NCBI GenBank assembly: GCA_954871525.1
Contig: OX940870.1
Coordinates: forward strand, 30,990,555 to 31,054,554
Direction of reading: 5' to 3'
Source of the DNA: Parietaria judaica
Taxonomy: Eukaryota; Streptophyta; Magnoliopsida; Rosales; Urticaceae
DNA: 64,000 nt
Position numbers and translations under genes: made by a program. Below, one piece after another: positions 1 to 10,503 of the stretch (the stretch's first letter is position 1; each line of letters starts with the position of its first letter). The notes beneath the pieces were generated by a model, which saw only the letters and a program-made list of their open reading frames with translations, had not been told where the DNA came from and ran no database searches.

Positions 1-918
1 GGCCCACACCAGCATACAATTAGAATTAGTATATGTACGGAGAAAACGAATTTGACGCTTAAGTTTGAATATTTAATTTTGCCCTAAAATAAATCAAGTT
101 ATGATGGGTTTAAGGCCTAGTATAACTTAGCCCAGAACCAGGCCCGGGCAAGGCCAGAAAATCCTCGGTTAAACGATGATGCGGTGATGGCTCTACCATC
201 TTGGGAGGAGAATGTCGCATGCATATCCGATGGTATTCCTCTCTTGTCTTGTCAATCTATTTCATCCGGCTAAAGCCTTGGTGCGCTCAAAGTAGCAAGT
301 CTAGTCCCGGGCCAAGGTAGCTCGGGCGGAGAATGGAAGCGCGTGTGGATTGGATCTCCGAGGAGCTAGGAACTCATGTTGCCCCAAAAAAATACCTAAC
401 AAACACATTAGAAACTAACGAAGTATATTATTTGGGAAGATGGTGAAAATTTTAAATTAAGTGATAGTTAAATCTAAATTGGATGATATAAAATTAAAGG
501 AATATCTGCAACAAAAATGCATGATCTTGTACTAAGTCGTTACACATAGTCTTAATCTCTTGTTTACCAATAATAGTACCTAAAGAAATTATACGTCGAT
601 CTCCAATTCTATCAACGTCTCGGTCTCACTAAGGTCAATCACACGAGAGACTCGTATCCGTCTATAATTAAATTCCACAAATATTAATTATTCAAGACTT
701 TAGAAATGTATGCGTGTGGACCTCGATATTATTTTGTAGTCTTTGTGGTACTACTATTGCGTTAATAAAAGAGATAAGGAAATTACTGTCAAACTTGATA
801 AAACTTAGGTATTTATACCGTCAATATGTTTACGTTAAATAATACCGGGAAAATGTACAGGCGGGACTTCTCCCGCTCTATTAACTTAGGTAATGAAACT
901 TGGTTCTCTCTCTCTCTG
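1..918. other. Intergenic, unclassified repeat-like DNA
   Basis: No gene is supported here. Roughly 110-390 is more GC-rich than its surroundings and reads like a piece of an old retroelement (repeated cccggg/gggc blocks), but no open frame, terminal repeat or target duplication was found. 700-918 probably includes the 5' end of the CACTA-like remnant that follows, because cc-gg rich motifs and a CT tract precede a spliced leader. Confidence 0.3.
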
Positions 919-1235
919 TCAGTTCCTTTGCCGATCGTCTCCACGGCGAAGCCTCCGCCGGTTCTTCCCCGGAATGTGAGTGTTATTGGGTAATTCCTCG
1001 TATGCTAAAGCTAATAGGTTTACTGCCATTGTTACGTTTATAGGCTCGTCTGTGGACCTTTTCTTATTCGGGTGGTTTGAAATACACTCAAAACTTTGCA
1101 GAATGTCAAAGAAGCAATCGTGTTTTGGAAGAATGTGATTATATGGTTTGATTTGATTTGATATTATGTGTTTGATAAATTGACTCAATGGTTGCTTCAC
1201 GTACCACATTTTTTTGTTTTTTGTTTTTACAGACG

Positions 1236-1904
1236 ATGTCGACCGATAGAAGTTGGATAAGATGTCCCAATAGATTGTCGAAGGAGTTTGAAAATGGTGT
1301 GAATGAGTTTATGAAGCTTGCTTATATACACGTGGATTATCGAGGTCTAACGCGTTGTCCGTGTAAGCAATGTTTGAATTTGAAATCTCAAGATCCGGGT
1401 GATGTCATGTCACATATATATAACTATGGTTTCCAAATAACTTACCGGACGTGGTATAACCACGGAGAATCTCAAAGTTATGAACAAATAGTAAAAGATG
1501 TCATTGATGCCGGAGATAAGAGGCGTGATGAGATAGCAAACATGCTGGCTGATAACAAGCGGTCTAGTTACAAGAACGGACATGAGCAGTTGAACAAGTT
1601 GAAGGCAATTGGCGGGAACATGAAGCGTGCTTTAAGATCTTCTACGGCCGCATCTCGTATTTTTAATCAGAAATGTAAGGCCAGACTCATCCGACAGCAT
1701 AACACTTTGAGTGGCTTAGTTGCAAAATTGACTACACTCGTCCCGGGGTTCACTTATGAAATCCCACGTTTCAACACAACCTCAACGATAAAGGCGGCTT
1801 TGACCGAACAACAAGACATTCTTTCCGATTTAGCGGCCCACTTGAGTAACCTAATCCCGGGTTTCACTTGCGTCGTACCACCAATCGATTTGGACGATGC
1901 CTGA
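1236..1904 (+). CDS. CACTA (En/Spm) transposase-associated domain protein remnant
   Basis: The reading frame starts best at the ATG at 1236, directly after a T-rich tract and AG acceptor (about 1232), so a spliced 5' leader is likely. An in-frame ATG at 1188 lies upstream of that acceptor. Residues 1-80 carry the plant transposase-associated domain found upstream of TNP2-type CACTA transposases: a WI..pNR start, CPCKQC zinc-binding-like cysteines, and a GF...YRTWYNHGE end. The remaining 140 residues contain two similar PGFT segments (LTTLVPGFTYEIP and LSNLIPGFTCVVP), so the tail looks internally duplicated. The catalytic transposase domain that normally follows is absent, so this is a non-autonomous or truncated product of about 222 aa. 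Whether it is transcribed cannot be told from sequence. Confidence 0.7.
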   Translation: MSTDRSWIRCPNRLSKEFENGVNEFMKLAYIHVDYRGLTRCPCKQCLNLKSQDPGDVMSHIYNYGFQITYRTWYNHGESQSYEQIVKDVIDAGDKRRDEIANMLADNKRSSYKNGHEQLNKLKAIGGNMKRALRSSTAASRIFNQKCKARLIRQHNTLSGLVAKLTTLVPGFTYEIPRFNTTSTIKAALTEQQDILSDLAAHLSNLIPGFTCVVPPIDLDDA

Positions 1905-2671
1905 ATCAGTCAAGATACCCAACAAGAAGAAAACGCCGACAACACCACTGCAAGTCATTAGAGTTCTGTTTTCTTATGTAATTATCAGTCATGTTATGTT
2001 TCTTATGACTACTTTCTATGTTTACTTTCTCACTACTGTCAGTTACGTTTGCTTTTTCTGGGCAATTTACTATGTTTGAAATTTATTATGTGTTTATATT
2101 TAGTATTATTATTTTAAATTGTTATTAATGTAATAAATTGGTGAAAGTATATTGCTAGCTGCAACAAATTGCCCGAGTTAATTAGTATTTGCCGGTGCTG
2201 TAAAAAGCTACCGGTAAAAGTCTAACTCTTGAAATTATTTCCCCTGGCATTCTATGTAAATCGCCAGTGAAGCTAAGCTTTTTTTTTATCTCCTTGAAAA
2301 TATAGTCTTACCGGCATTGGGTAATAACGACGGCGAAAGCCATCTTCCTCGATCCCAGCTTGACAACTTCAGTGGACTTTTAATGGTGCTTAAATGCGCC
2401 ATTAGAAACACTTTTACCCGCCTTTAATCAAACACCGGCGGAAGTCCGTTTACTCTGGTCAAGGCATAAGGTTGCGGGGCTTAACTGTGCCGGTTAAAAC
2501 TATTTGCTGTATTTTATGCGATAATACTGCAATCTGGTAATAAATGCGGTACTACTGCATGTATTAATAATTGGGGTAATTATAAATTATCCCGGTCGGT
2601 ACCAAACGACACTTCGACGAAGACAGCATGTCGTGTGAAATTAAGGTCCATGGTCAAACAATGCGTACATT
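1905..2671. mobile_element. 3' part of the CACTA-like element with subterminal repeats
   Basis: Downstream of the frame, about 2180-2600 repeats short ccggt/gccgg motifs (for example near 2196, 2213, 2303, 2419 and 2492), the kind of subterminal repeat that En/Spm TNPA proteins bind. A similar cluster lies at 14930-15035. I could not find CACTA termini or a 3-bp target duplication, so the limits are uncertain. Confidence 0.35.
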
Positions 2672-2679
2672 GTTATTGT

Positions 2680-4074
2680 TAGAGCTGCACATCACGATTC
2701 CACGACGCGTCGCGATTAAGTCGCCAAAATTGCGAGAAAAAACGTCGCGATGCGTCATGGCGTGTGTGGTCGCGGGCAGTCGCGAATTGGTCGCCATTTC
2801 AAGAGAAAGGGAGAGAGTGGTTTGTGTTTATGGTTGCGGCAAAAGTTGTATATTTGGTTGCAATGTTTAATTTTGTTAGTTTTTAGCCGAATTTAAGTGT
2901 TAAAAATGTAATTTTGTAACATATTATAATTTTTAAAAATTTAATAACAAATAAATAAATATAACAAAACGAGATATTAAAAAAAAGAGTTGTATTATTC
3001 ATTGTGAATATTACAATAAGGTGGAAGAAAGCTGTAATATTCAGTGTAAACATTACAAGATGCCTCACTAAAACATCACTTGTAAAACCCTACTTAGGGA
3101 CTAAAAACCAAGAGAGGAAAGAACACATCATTATTGGCGCTAACTTTGCATCACTCGGGAACCAGGCGTTAAACCTTTCAGTCATAAGCTCAAGCTTGGT
3201 TGGTTCGGAACGTTGGTCGATTACGGGGTTGCGGAACATCCAATCGTTCATCACCACGGCTTGCTCGAGGTGTGTGTTGGTTATTGACGACCTCCGATCG
3301 TCGATGATATTCCGAGCCGTATTGAATGCGCTCTCCGAAGCAACGCTTGAAATGGGGATGGACAATATATCCCTCGCCATTCTTGCCAATATCGGGAATC
3401 TCTCCCGTTCATTCTTCCACCACTTGATGACCTCGAACTAAGATGATTGGTCGTCGATCCGAAGGCCGTAGTACCGCTTCACTTCGTCTGGTGCGCCGTC
3501 CGTGTCGTCCGTCCGTGCCGGTGGCGTACCGGATCCCGATGCTTCCCCGCGATCCAATAGCGGGAATGTAGCCCTCGGGCGTAGGTTGGCCTTGATCCCC
3601 GATTTGAAATTGGTGTTCCAATCTCCTAGCCGTCCTTCGACCCCCGGAATTACCGCTTCTTCGAGACATAATAGAGAACTTGAGAACTTTGAGAGAACTT
3701 TGAGAATTGAGAGAGAGATGGAAGATTGTTGGTGAGGAAATGAGGGAGGAATGGGTGGTATTTATAGGGGTTTGAGGAGATAGTGGGGTGGGTGAATAAT
3801 TATTGGTGGTGGGTGAAATTGTTTTGAAATTCGGGTAAAAATGTTGGAATTTACACCCAAAACAAACACAAAACCTCACACCCATCGGATCGCTGACGTG
3901 GCATCATCCTGGCCGTCCGATCGAGTGCGCGGATCAGCCCTCCACACGTCGCGATGCGTGCTGCACGTCGCGATGCATCGCGATTTCTGAGCTGCACGTC
4001 GCGAACGTCGCGACTTCCAATATTGTGTCGCGACCAGTCGCGGTCCTGTTTGGCGACGAAAATGTGCAGCTCTA
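2680..4074. mobile_element. hAT-A: internally deleted hAT element
   Basis: Terminal inverted repeat tagagctgcacat (2680-2692) matches atgtgcagctcta (4062-4074). Flanking 8-bp duplications are gttattgt (2672-2679) and gttattat (4075-4082), one mismatch. Both ends are CpG-rich arrays of gtcgcga/cgcgac motifs. The interior keeps only the start and end of a minus-strand transposase gene. The same family is present full length at 49725-53609, so this copy is a Ds-like deletion derivative that lost about 2.5 kb in the middle, junction near 3560. Confidence 0.9.
3090..3735 (-). pseudogene. hAT transposase remnant (N-terminus joined to C-terminal dimerisation domain)
   Basis: The gene reads on the minus strand. 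The start, with MSRRSGNSGG, lies near 3690 and is followed within 50 residues by sequence that aligns with the C-terminal third of the transposase at 50.2-50.5 kb. The hAT dimerisation domain is at 3090-3389 and keeps the conserved core (SIPISSVASESAFNTAR, then DDRRSS and DWMF). Two frames are needed to read through, so no functional protein is expected. Unlike the long copy, this one retains the DDRRSS-containing segment of the dimerisation domain and a 13-bp stretch that is missing near 50500. Confidence 0.8.
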
Positions 4075-4504
4075 GTTATTATATATCGTTTTCCGATTCC
4101 CAGAGACATGTTTTCTTTTTCTGATATCTTAAAAATTACAATTGTAATTTCTTTTTTTTATTGACAGTTATGGATTAATAATATAGACTGAACAATTCAA
4201 CATAGCCTCGGAAGAGAGAAACAGTCAAACACATACTCATTTTACCAATTTTATATATTAGGTGCTCATGCATTCGACAGGTTATATATATATATATATA
4301 TATGGAAACTTCAGTTTGTATGCCCGATATAGCATGTGTTTTCGAAAAAGTACCCGAGTTAATGATATTACAAAAATATGGCCGAAATCAAACTATGGTT
4401 AATAAACTCAGTCTCTCCCTTATCTCTTTTCTCTCTCGCTCCCGACTCTCACTCTTCTCTCTCTCTTTCCTTCTCTGCCTCTCACGCTCTCTCTCGCTCT
4501 CCCG

Positions 4505-4773
4505 GCACTCGCTTCGCCGTCGACGCCTTTAGAAACTCCGGCGAACACTCCGTCGCCTACTTCCTCTCCAATTTCCACTCCGACCACTACACTGGCCTCT
4601 CTCCGGCATGGTCCAAAGGCGTCGTCTTCTGCTCCGAAACGACTGGCCGCCTCCTCGTCGAGATTCTCAAGGTTCCATTGGCGTTCGTGGTTCCGTTGCT
4701 GCTTCGCAAGCCGGTGACGATCGACGGCAGCGAGATCTTGCTCGTGGTTCCACGCCCACGCTTTGCACCATGA
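4505..4773 (+). pseudogene. LIG6: Captured SNM1-type nuclease fragment resembling DNA ligase 6 N-terminus
   Basis: The plus-strand frame reads GTRFAVDAFRNSGEHSVAYF and continues through SNFHSDHYTGLSPAWSKG to RLLVEILKVP and VTIDGSEILLV. It matches, from memory of the family, the metallo-beta-lactamase (SNM1/Pso2) domain at the N-terminus of plant DNA ligase 6 better than other plant SNM1 proteins. The HxHxDH metal-binding motif appears as NFHSDH, so the first histidine is replaced by asparagine. Similarity stops after the IDGSE segment, about where the parent would go on to its NHCPG motif. A 22-bp piece (starting gcgagatcttgctcg) is repeated at about 4730 and 4825. It is a gene fragment with no start, no ligase domain and no nuclease function expected. 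Confidence 0.7.
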
Positions 4774-5439
4774 CCCGCAGCGACGCCCTTCGACTCCGAC
4801 GCCTCTGCACCACGACCCACGACTGCGAGATCTTGCTCGTGGTTCCACTCTTACGCTCGTTGTGTTTCTAGAGCCACTTCTGGACAACTCGTAGTATTGT
4901 TTCTAACTCGGTTTTTTAATGCACACAAACTGTTTGATGATATGCCTCAGTTAGAGATGAAACTCCATTTTTGAGTTATGCTTTGCATTTATTCTGGTAT
5001 TTCTAAACTATGTAAAGCAGAGAATGGATCAATTTTTGCGTTTTTCTCGCTTATTAATTTATAATATTAGTAGATAATAATTGTCTCTTTTGCGAAATTG
5101 TTGTTGTTTTGCGGGATTATTATCGCTTTATGACACTAATGATTATTATCGCTATATATACACTTTTGTTCTTACTATTTTTTTTTTAAACCAAAAATAA
5201 AATGAATTCAAAAATACAATTTTGTTATTATAAAGTTTGTTGACAATTTTATACAGTTGAATGTATGACTATTTTTGAAATATTATGTATGACAATGTTG
5301 AACATGATGTTATCAATTTCGTTGTTATGTATGACTAAAACATAAACTAGTTTGACTATTTCTGGGTTAAATTTAAATGTTAAACACTTTTTGTTCTTCA
5401 CCCCATAGGGTTTTTGTGAAACCGAGAATAAAATTAATC

Positions 5440-6560
5440 CACATAAACAGTTTTTGCCTAAACATAAACACTTTTTGCTAAACCGAAAATAAAATAAATC
5501 AACATAAACACTTTTTGCCTAAACATAAACAGTTTTTGCCTAAACATAAACACTTTTTGCTAAACCGAAAATAAAATAAATCAACATAAACAGTTTTTGC
5601 CTAAACATAAACACTTTTTGCCTAAACATAAACACTTTTTGCTAACCGGAAATAAAATAAATCAACATAAACGCTTTTTGTCTAAACATAAACACTTTTT
5701 GCCTAAATATAAATACTTTTTTAAACAGTTTTTTAAACTAAAAATAAAATAAATCAACATAAACACTTTTTGTTTATCTTGAATTATTTTATTTTTGGTT
5801 TCACAAAAAGTGTTTATGTTTGGGCAAAAAGTGTTTATGTTTAGGCAAAAACTGTTTATGTTTAGGTGAAAATTGTTTGTGTTTGGGCTAAAAGTGTTTA
5901 TGTGGATTTATGTTATTTTTAGTTTATCAAAAACTGTTTATGTTTAGGAAAAAACTGTTTATGTTTAGGCAAACAGTGTTTACGTTTAGCAAAAAAGTGT
6001 TTATGTTTATTTTATTTTCGTTTAGCAAAAAGTGTTTATGTTCAGGAAAAAAGTGTTTATGTTTAGGCAAAAAATGTTTATGGTTATTTATTTTATATTC
6101 TGTTTAGCAAAAAGTGTTTATGTTTAGGCAAAAATTGTTTATGTTTGGGCAAAAAGTGTTTATGTGAATTTATTTTATTTTTAATTTAGCAAAAACGGTT
6201 TATGTTTAGGCAAAAAGTGTGTTGATTTATTTTATTTTCGGTTAGCAAAAAGTGTTTATGTTCAGGCAAAAAGTGTTTATGTTGATTAATTTTATTTTCG
6301 GTTTAGCAAAAAGTGTTTTTGTTTAGGCAAAAAGTGTTTATGTTTGGGCAAAAAGTGTTTATGTGGATTTAATTTATTTTTAGTTTAGCAAAAACTGTTT
6401 ATGTTTAGGCAAAAATTGTTTATGTTTAGGTAAAAAGTGTTTACGTTTAGGCAAAAAGTGTTTATGTTGGTTTATTATTTTCGGTTAGCAAAAAGTGTTT
6501 ATGTTCAGGCAAAAAGTGTTTATATTTAGGCAAAAAGTGTTTATGTGAATTTATTTTATT
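5440..6560. repeat. Inverted minisatellite (fold-back) of about 21-bp units
   Basis: About 5440-5780 repeats the unit cctaaacataaacacttttt(g), with interspersed ctaaaccgaaaataaaat spacers. About 5790-6560 repeats the reverse complement, caaaaagtgtttatgttt(agg). The two arrays face each other around a centre near 5785, so a single transcript could fold into a long imperfect hairpin. The 3' array is about twice as long as the 5' one. It lies wholly inside MULE-1. Confidence 0.85.
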
Positions 6561-6884
6561 TTCGGTTTTAAAAAAACTATGGACTTAATAACATATACAT
6601 CGAGTGAAACTAGTTATTACCCGAACATATACCGTGGCACAAGCTATAATCAAAATTCATATTAATTTCACAATACATTGACCAAAAAGAACATAGAAAT
6701 CCAACATGTGCTCGTTTACTCGATCCATTCTGTGCTTTATATTGTCCAACTTTGTTGGAAAAAAAAAAAGAAGTAAATAAGAGAACAAAATAAATTGCAA
6801 AATAAAGATTACACTTAGAAACCGCTTTCAAAAACACAAAAAAGATTTACATTCACAACAAGTATCAATGAGCAAATGCAACAA

Positions 6885-7740
6885 CAAAGTTCTCGTCTTC
6901 TTCTTCTTCTTCGTCCTTGTTTTCTTCCGAGTCTTCTCCCACTTCCTCCGAGAAAGCATACCTGCATATTGATAGCAAATAACACAGAGCACCGCGAGCG
7001 CGAGAATGAACCGAAAATATCAGATTGTGAGCAAATATTGAGACATTGTTAACCTATATATCACCACTACTTAAACATCAGATTGTGATTGAAGCAATCC
7101 TAGATGGAGGCTTCCATTTTTTCCAAATTGGCAGCGATGCCATTTGGGGGATCCTCCGATCGAAAAAAGTTACGCTCCGGAAACAAGTATGATAAACTTT
7201 TACGCTCCGGAGAAAAGGTTAAAAACGCTACTCTTAAATTTAGACTTCAAGTATAAAAGCCATAAATCGCCCGTAATCAAGCCCTAAATCATCCCCTAAA
7301 TCTCAAACCGAATCCATTAATCAAGTCCTAATCAAGCGGGAAGCCAAATCAAACCGAAATCAAACCCAAAGCCATATCATGCCCTACTCGTGCCCTAATC
7401 AAACCCAAGCCCTAAGCGAAGTAAAAAACGTGCCATAATCGTGCATATCAACAAACATATTGTGTGCACTTTAATAAACAAAATCCCAAAAACCAAAACC
7501 TGTAATACAACAATTCCTAAACCTGCAAGAAATGGAACACAAAGAAATCGCACATCCCAGACCCCTAGTAACTAGCGAGCAAGCGAAATGGTGAAGATTG
7601 AAACCTGAGACGATTTTCGGGAGGAGATTCGTAGATTCGCAGAGGACCTTCTCTGTCAATGGCAGAGCGTGAGGAGCTTGGGTCGCCTTGGTCGACGGTC
7701 GCATCCGGAGCTTGGCTTCGTCGTGGGTCAGCGCGGGAAC
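6885..7740 (-). pseudogene. Captured gene pieces on minus strand of MULE-1, parent unknown
   Basis: A possible first exon runs from an ATG at 7704 (MRPSTKATQAPHALPLTEKV) to a donor-like site near 7605, preceded by a CT-rich leader. A possible last exon near 6970-6888 follows a good AG acceptor and encodes an acidic tail (SEEVGEDSEENKDEEEEE) ending in FVVAFAH and a stop. The two could come from one captured gene in its original exon order. I do not recognise it. The DNA between, 7020-7600, contains simple aatcaaaccc-like repeats and looks intronic. Confidence 0.4.
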
Positions 7741-8340
7741 GTGAACTGAGGGAGGGCGAAGATCGTGAAGCCCTAAAATGAGGGTCGGGAGCTGTGTTTT
7801 CGAAATGAGAGAGAGAGAGAGTGAGAATGCCTTTTTTATGTTTTTGTTTTTTTTTAATAAGGGTTAAGTTAACTCAATCGGGCATAATTTTGTAATATCA
7901 TTAACTCGGGTATTTTTCTGCAAACACATGCTAAACCGGGAATACAAACTGAAGTTTCCATATATATATATATATATATATATATAATGTGACATAGAGA
8001 TTAAAAGCTAGCATATAAAATAAATACATATTACAATAATTAATGAAAAAGAACATCAACATTTTCTATGAGTACGTAGTTTCTTTGGACCTCTTAGAAA
8101 AGCACAATCATATATATATATATAATATTTTCGTGATTAGTAGACAAATATAAAATTGCAAAAACAAGGCAATATATTGATCGAAATAAGCAAATGCCAA
8201 AGAAAGAAGAGCGTTTGAGAAGTTTATGGCGAAGCATCAAATACCTTTGGATATAATGCTCAAACCTCTATCTATCTGTCCGTACATATACTATATATAC
8301 ATGTGTACGAACGTATGTGTAGACTTCGAAACAGAAAACC

Positions 8341-8348
8341 TATATATA
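8341..8348 (+). promoter_or_regulatory. Probable TATA box of the SAUR gene at 8475
   Basis: tatatata about 127 bp upstream of the ATG, followed by a pyrimidine-rich leader. Other TA tracts lie close by, so this is a best guess. Confidence 0.35.
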
Positions 8349-8474
8349 CGTGCAAAACCCTCTAATTTACTCTCCATATCCACTCAAGCTTCGTTTCGAT
8401 ATTCCATGCACGTACGTACAACATATATATAAGTCACGAAGCTAGGGTTACGGTCAGACCTGTGATATATCAAC

Positions 8475-8927
8475 ATGCGCGCCAACATGATCAAGAAGGG
8501 AAAGAAGCACATTCGGCCCAAGAACATATACAACAAAATGCCGTGGCGGTCCCCGAGTCGTTACGCTAAACCGAGCCCTAATACGGTGAGTTTGGCCTCT
8601 TCCGGGGTCATTACTAACACGGTGGAAACTCCGACGAGCTCTTTGCTCGGGGGAAAACTTTCCGACGGCCGCTTGCCTGGCTCGGTGAGCACCGGCGTGC
8701 CAAGGGGATCTGTAGCGGTCTATGTAGGACCTCATCTGAGGCGGTACGTCGTCCCGACACGCTGCTTATCGATGCCGGAGTTTAGGGTTTTGATGGACAG
8801 AGCTGCTGAAGAGTATGGCTTCGTGAGCGAAGGTGCGTTAGAGCTTCCATGCAACGAGGAAGATTTCCAGAGAGTTCTCTCCAGATGTCTTTCCAAGGAG
8901 AGGAAAATCATTGGTATAAAGATATAG
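8475..8927 (+). CDS. SAUR family auxin-responsive protein
   Basis: Intronless, 150 aa, as is typical for SAURs. The SAUR domain covers about residues 70-147: VPRGSVAVYVG, RRYVVPTRCLSMPEFRVLM, EEYGFVSEGALELPC and a final F-R-V-L-like helix (EDFQRVLSRCL). The N-terminal 70 residues are basic and Ser-rich without a domain. The ATG at 8475 is the first in frame; an internal Met (residue 22, MPWRSP) is an alternative start. SAURs are small, short-lived proteins; family members promote cell expansion by inhibiting PP2C-D phosphatases and so activating plasma-membrane H+-ATPases. That role is inferred from the family. The gene stands alone between MULE-1 and a MITE-rich block. Confidence 0.9.
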   Translation: MRANMIKKGKKHIRPKNIYNKMPWRSPSRYAKPSPNTVSLASSGVITNTVETPTSSLLGGKLSDGRLPGSVSTGVPRGSVAVYVGPHLRRYVVPTRCLSMPEFRVLMDRAAEEYGFVSEGALELPCNEEDFQRVLSRCLSKERKIIGIKI

Positions 8928-9584
8928 AATGGGACAATAATGGAACTTTTATTTATACCCTTATACTTTCAATTTTTGCAAAAACATATACCCTCTATTA
9001 AAAAAAGAGTATACTATATACCCTCAAAGCATTTATATTTTAATTTTTATAGACCATCTAGTTTCCTTTCTAACGAATATACCATATGTTTTTCAAAAAT
9101 CTACAATATTACCAACGGTCAATGAGACGGTAGTATTGTCAAACTTACACTTTGGAATTGGAGGGCATAATTCAGTTGCTTTTAAAAAGTCAGGGTACGT
9201 TTTTTGTTAAAAATGGAAAAGGATCGAGGTTGTAAAAAAAACACTCACGTGCATGTTTGAGCTCCATTAGATCGCTGTATATTTTTGATGTATATTAAAT
9301 ATTAATAGTTTGGTACTTAATTGTATATTTAGGAAACCTTTTCATAAGGACATCGTAGACGCTAATTTTTTGTTGTTTCCACTTTCCATTTCGTTAGATT
9401 GGATTTTTCTGAGGTGATTTGTAAAGAATTTCGCATTCTTATTACTCACTGTAATATATATGATATTAAGTTTCTGATGCAAGCTACCAAACTAAATCTT
9501 GTATGTTTCCGAGGTGATATATATATATATATATATAAAAGAAAAATCATGAGATTTTAAATCATGGTGGAACCAACGGGCTCT
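8928..9584. other. AT-rich 3' flank of SAUR gene
   Basis: Likely 3' UTR and intergenic DNA. It contains a (TA)n run near 9520 and no supported gene. Confidence 0.4.
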
Positions 9585-10045
9585 ATAGCCATATAGCTAA
9601 ACTAGAAAAATTATTTTGCAAAACAGCCAATTTTTTTATTAATATTGCCAAATCGTCAATCAACCACATTAATAAATCACAAAAGACATTATTACTCTTG
9701 TATTAAAGAATTTTTTCTTAAAAATAAGAACATTTACTTGTCTTACAGGAAAAACTATATTAAAGTGCATTAACTAAGTTAATTTGTCTAAAATAAATTA
9801 ATTTTTTGTTAAAATTTTAATCACGATTTTTTGTTTTTAAACAATTTAACTCAGTTAATACACGTTAATATAGTTTTTCTGTAAAACAAGTAAATGTTCT
9901 TATTTTTAAGAAAAATTAATTTGTTTAAACACGTTAATTTGTTAAAAGGGTATTATAGGTATAAAATATGTTATTAAATTGCCACCTCATCAATTTGGCT
10001 ATTTTGCAAAGAAAAATGAAAGGTTGGCTATTTGACTAATCAAAC
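9585..10045. mobile_element. Fold-back MITE with agccaa/ttggct ends
   Basis: The outer ends repeat inverted agcca-rich sequence (about 9585-9632 against 9993-10040). Inside, 9709-9785 and 9843-9918 are inverted repeats of about 75 nt around a 55-nt spacer; both arms contain aagaacatttacttgt or its complement. Non-autonomous; superfamily not certain. Confidence 0.6.
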
Positions 10046-10503
10046 GTTAAAAAAAATGAAAGGTTGGCTTTAGTCCCCAAAATGTAGGGCTTTTTGCCTA
10101 CTGACCGGAATTTTTTTTTTTTTTTAGTAAAACCCGGAACCAGATATATCCGGGTCCGGGAAAAAAAATCCTGGATATATCCGGTTCCGGGTTTTGAATT
10201 TTTTTTTATTTTTAATTGTGTTATTTATTTTTTAGTCCCTCGTTTCGTTTACTTGGTTAAATCTAAACATTTGGTACTTAAGTTCGGTTTTGAAAAAAAT
10301 AAAATTTTAAAATTATTTTATGTGTTTGAAATATTTAAAAAATAATTATGAGATAAATAAAACATACAACAACAAAACAAAAGAAAGTAAATATTTGTTT
10401 TTATTCAACAAACTCGAAGGTAGGATACGGGAAAGTACAGCTACAACGGCAAACGAAGTTACAAATTCAAAGTACAATAAGAAAACGAACAATTGAAAAC
10501 GAA

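Larger units (their letters stand above)
4304..7959. mobile_element. MULE-1: Pack-MULE with gene fragments and an inverted minisatellite
   Basis: Terminal inverted repeats of about 85 bp (4304-4386 and 7876-7959) start GGAAACTTCAGTTTGTA and share the block acccgagttaatgatatt; by eye they are nearly 90% identical. Long repeats of this kind define Mutator-like elements. The element sits in a (TA)n microsatellite, so the expected 9-bp target duplication cannot be resolved. No transposase is present. The interior holds a plus-strand fragment like plant DNA ligase 6/SNM1, a large inverted minisatellite, and exon-like pieces on the minus strand at about 6885-7740. This is the Pack-MULE layout. Confidence 0.8.

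Noticed and set aside
5440..6560. Regular short repeats resembling a CRISPR array
   Set aside because: Units are contiguous minisatellite copies without unique spacers, in a plant transposon, and inverted halfway.
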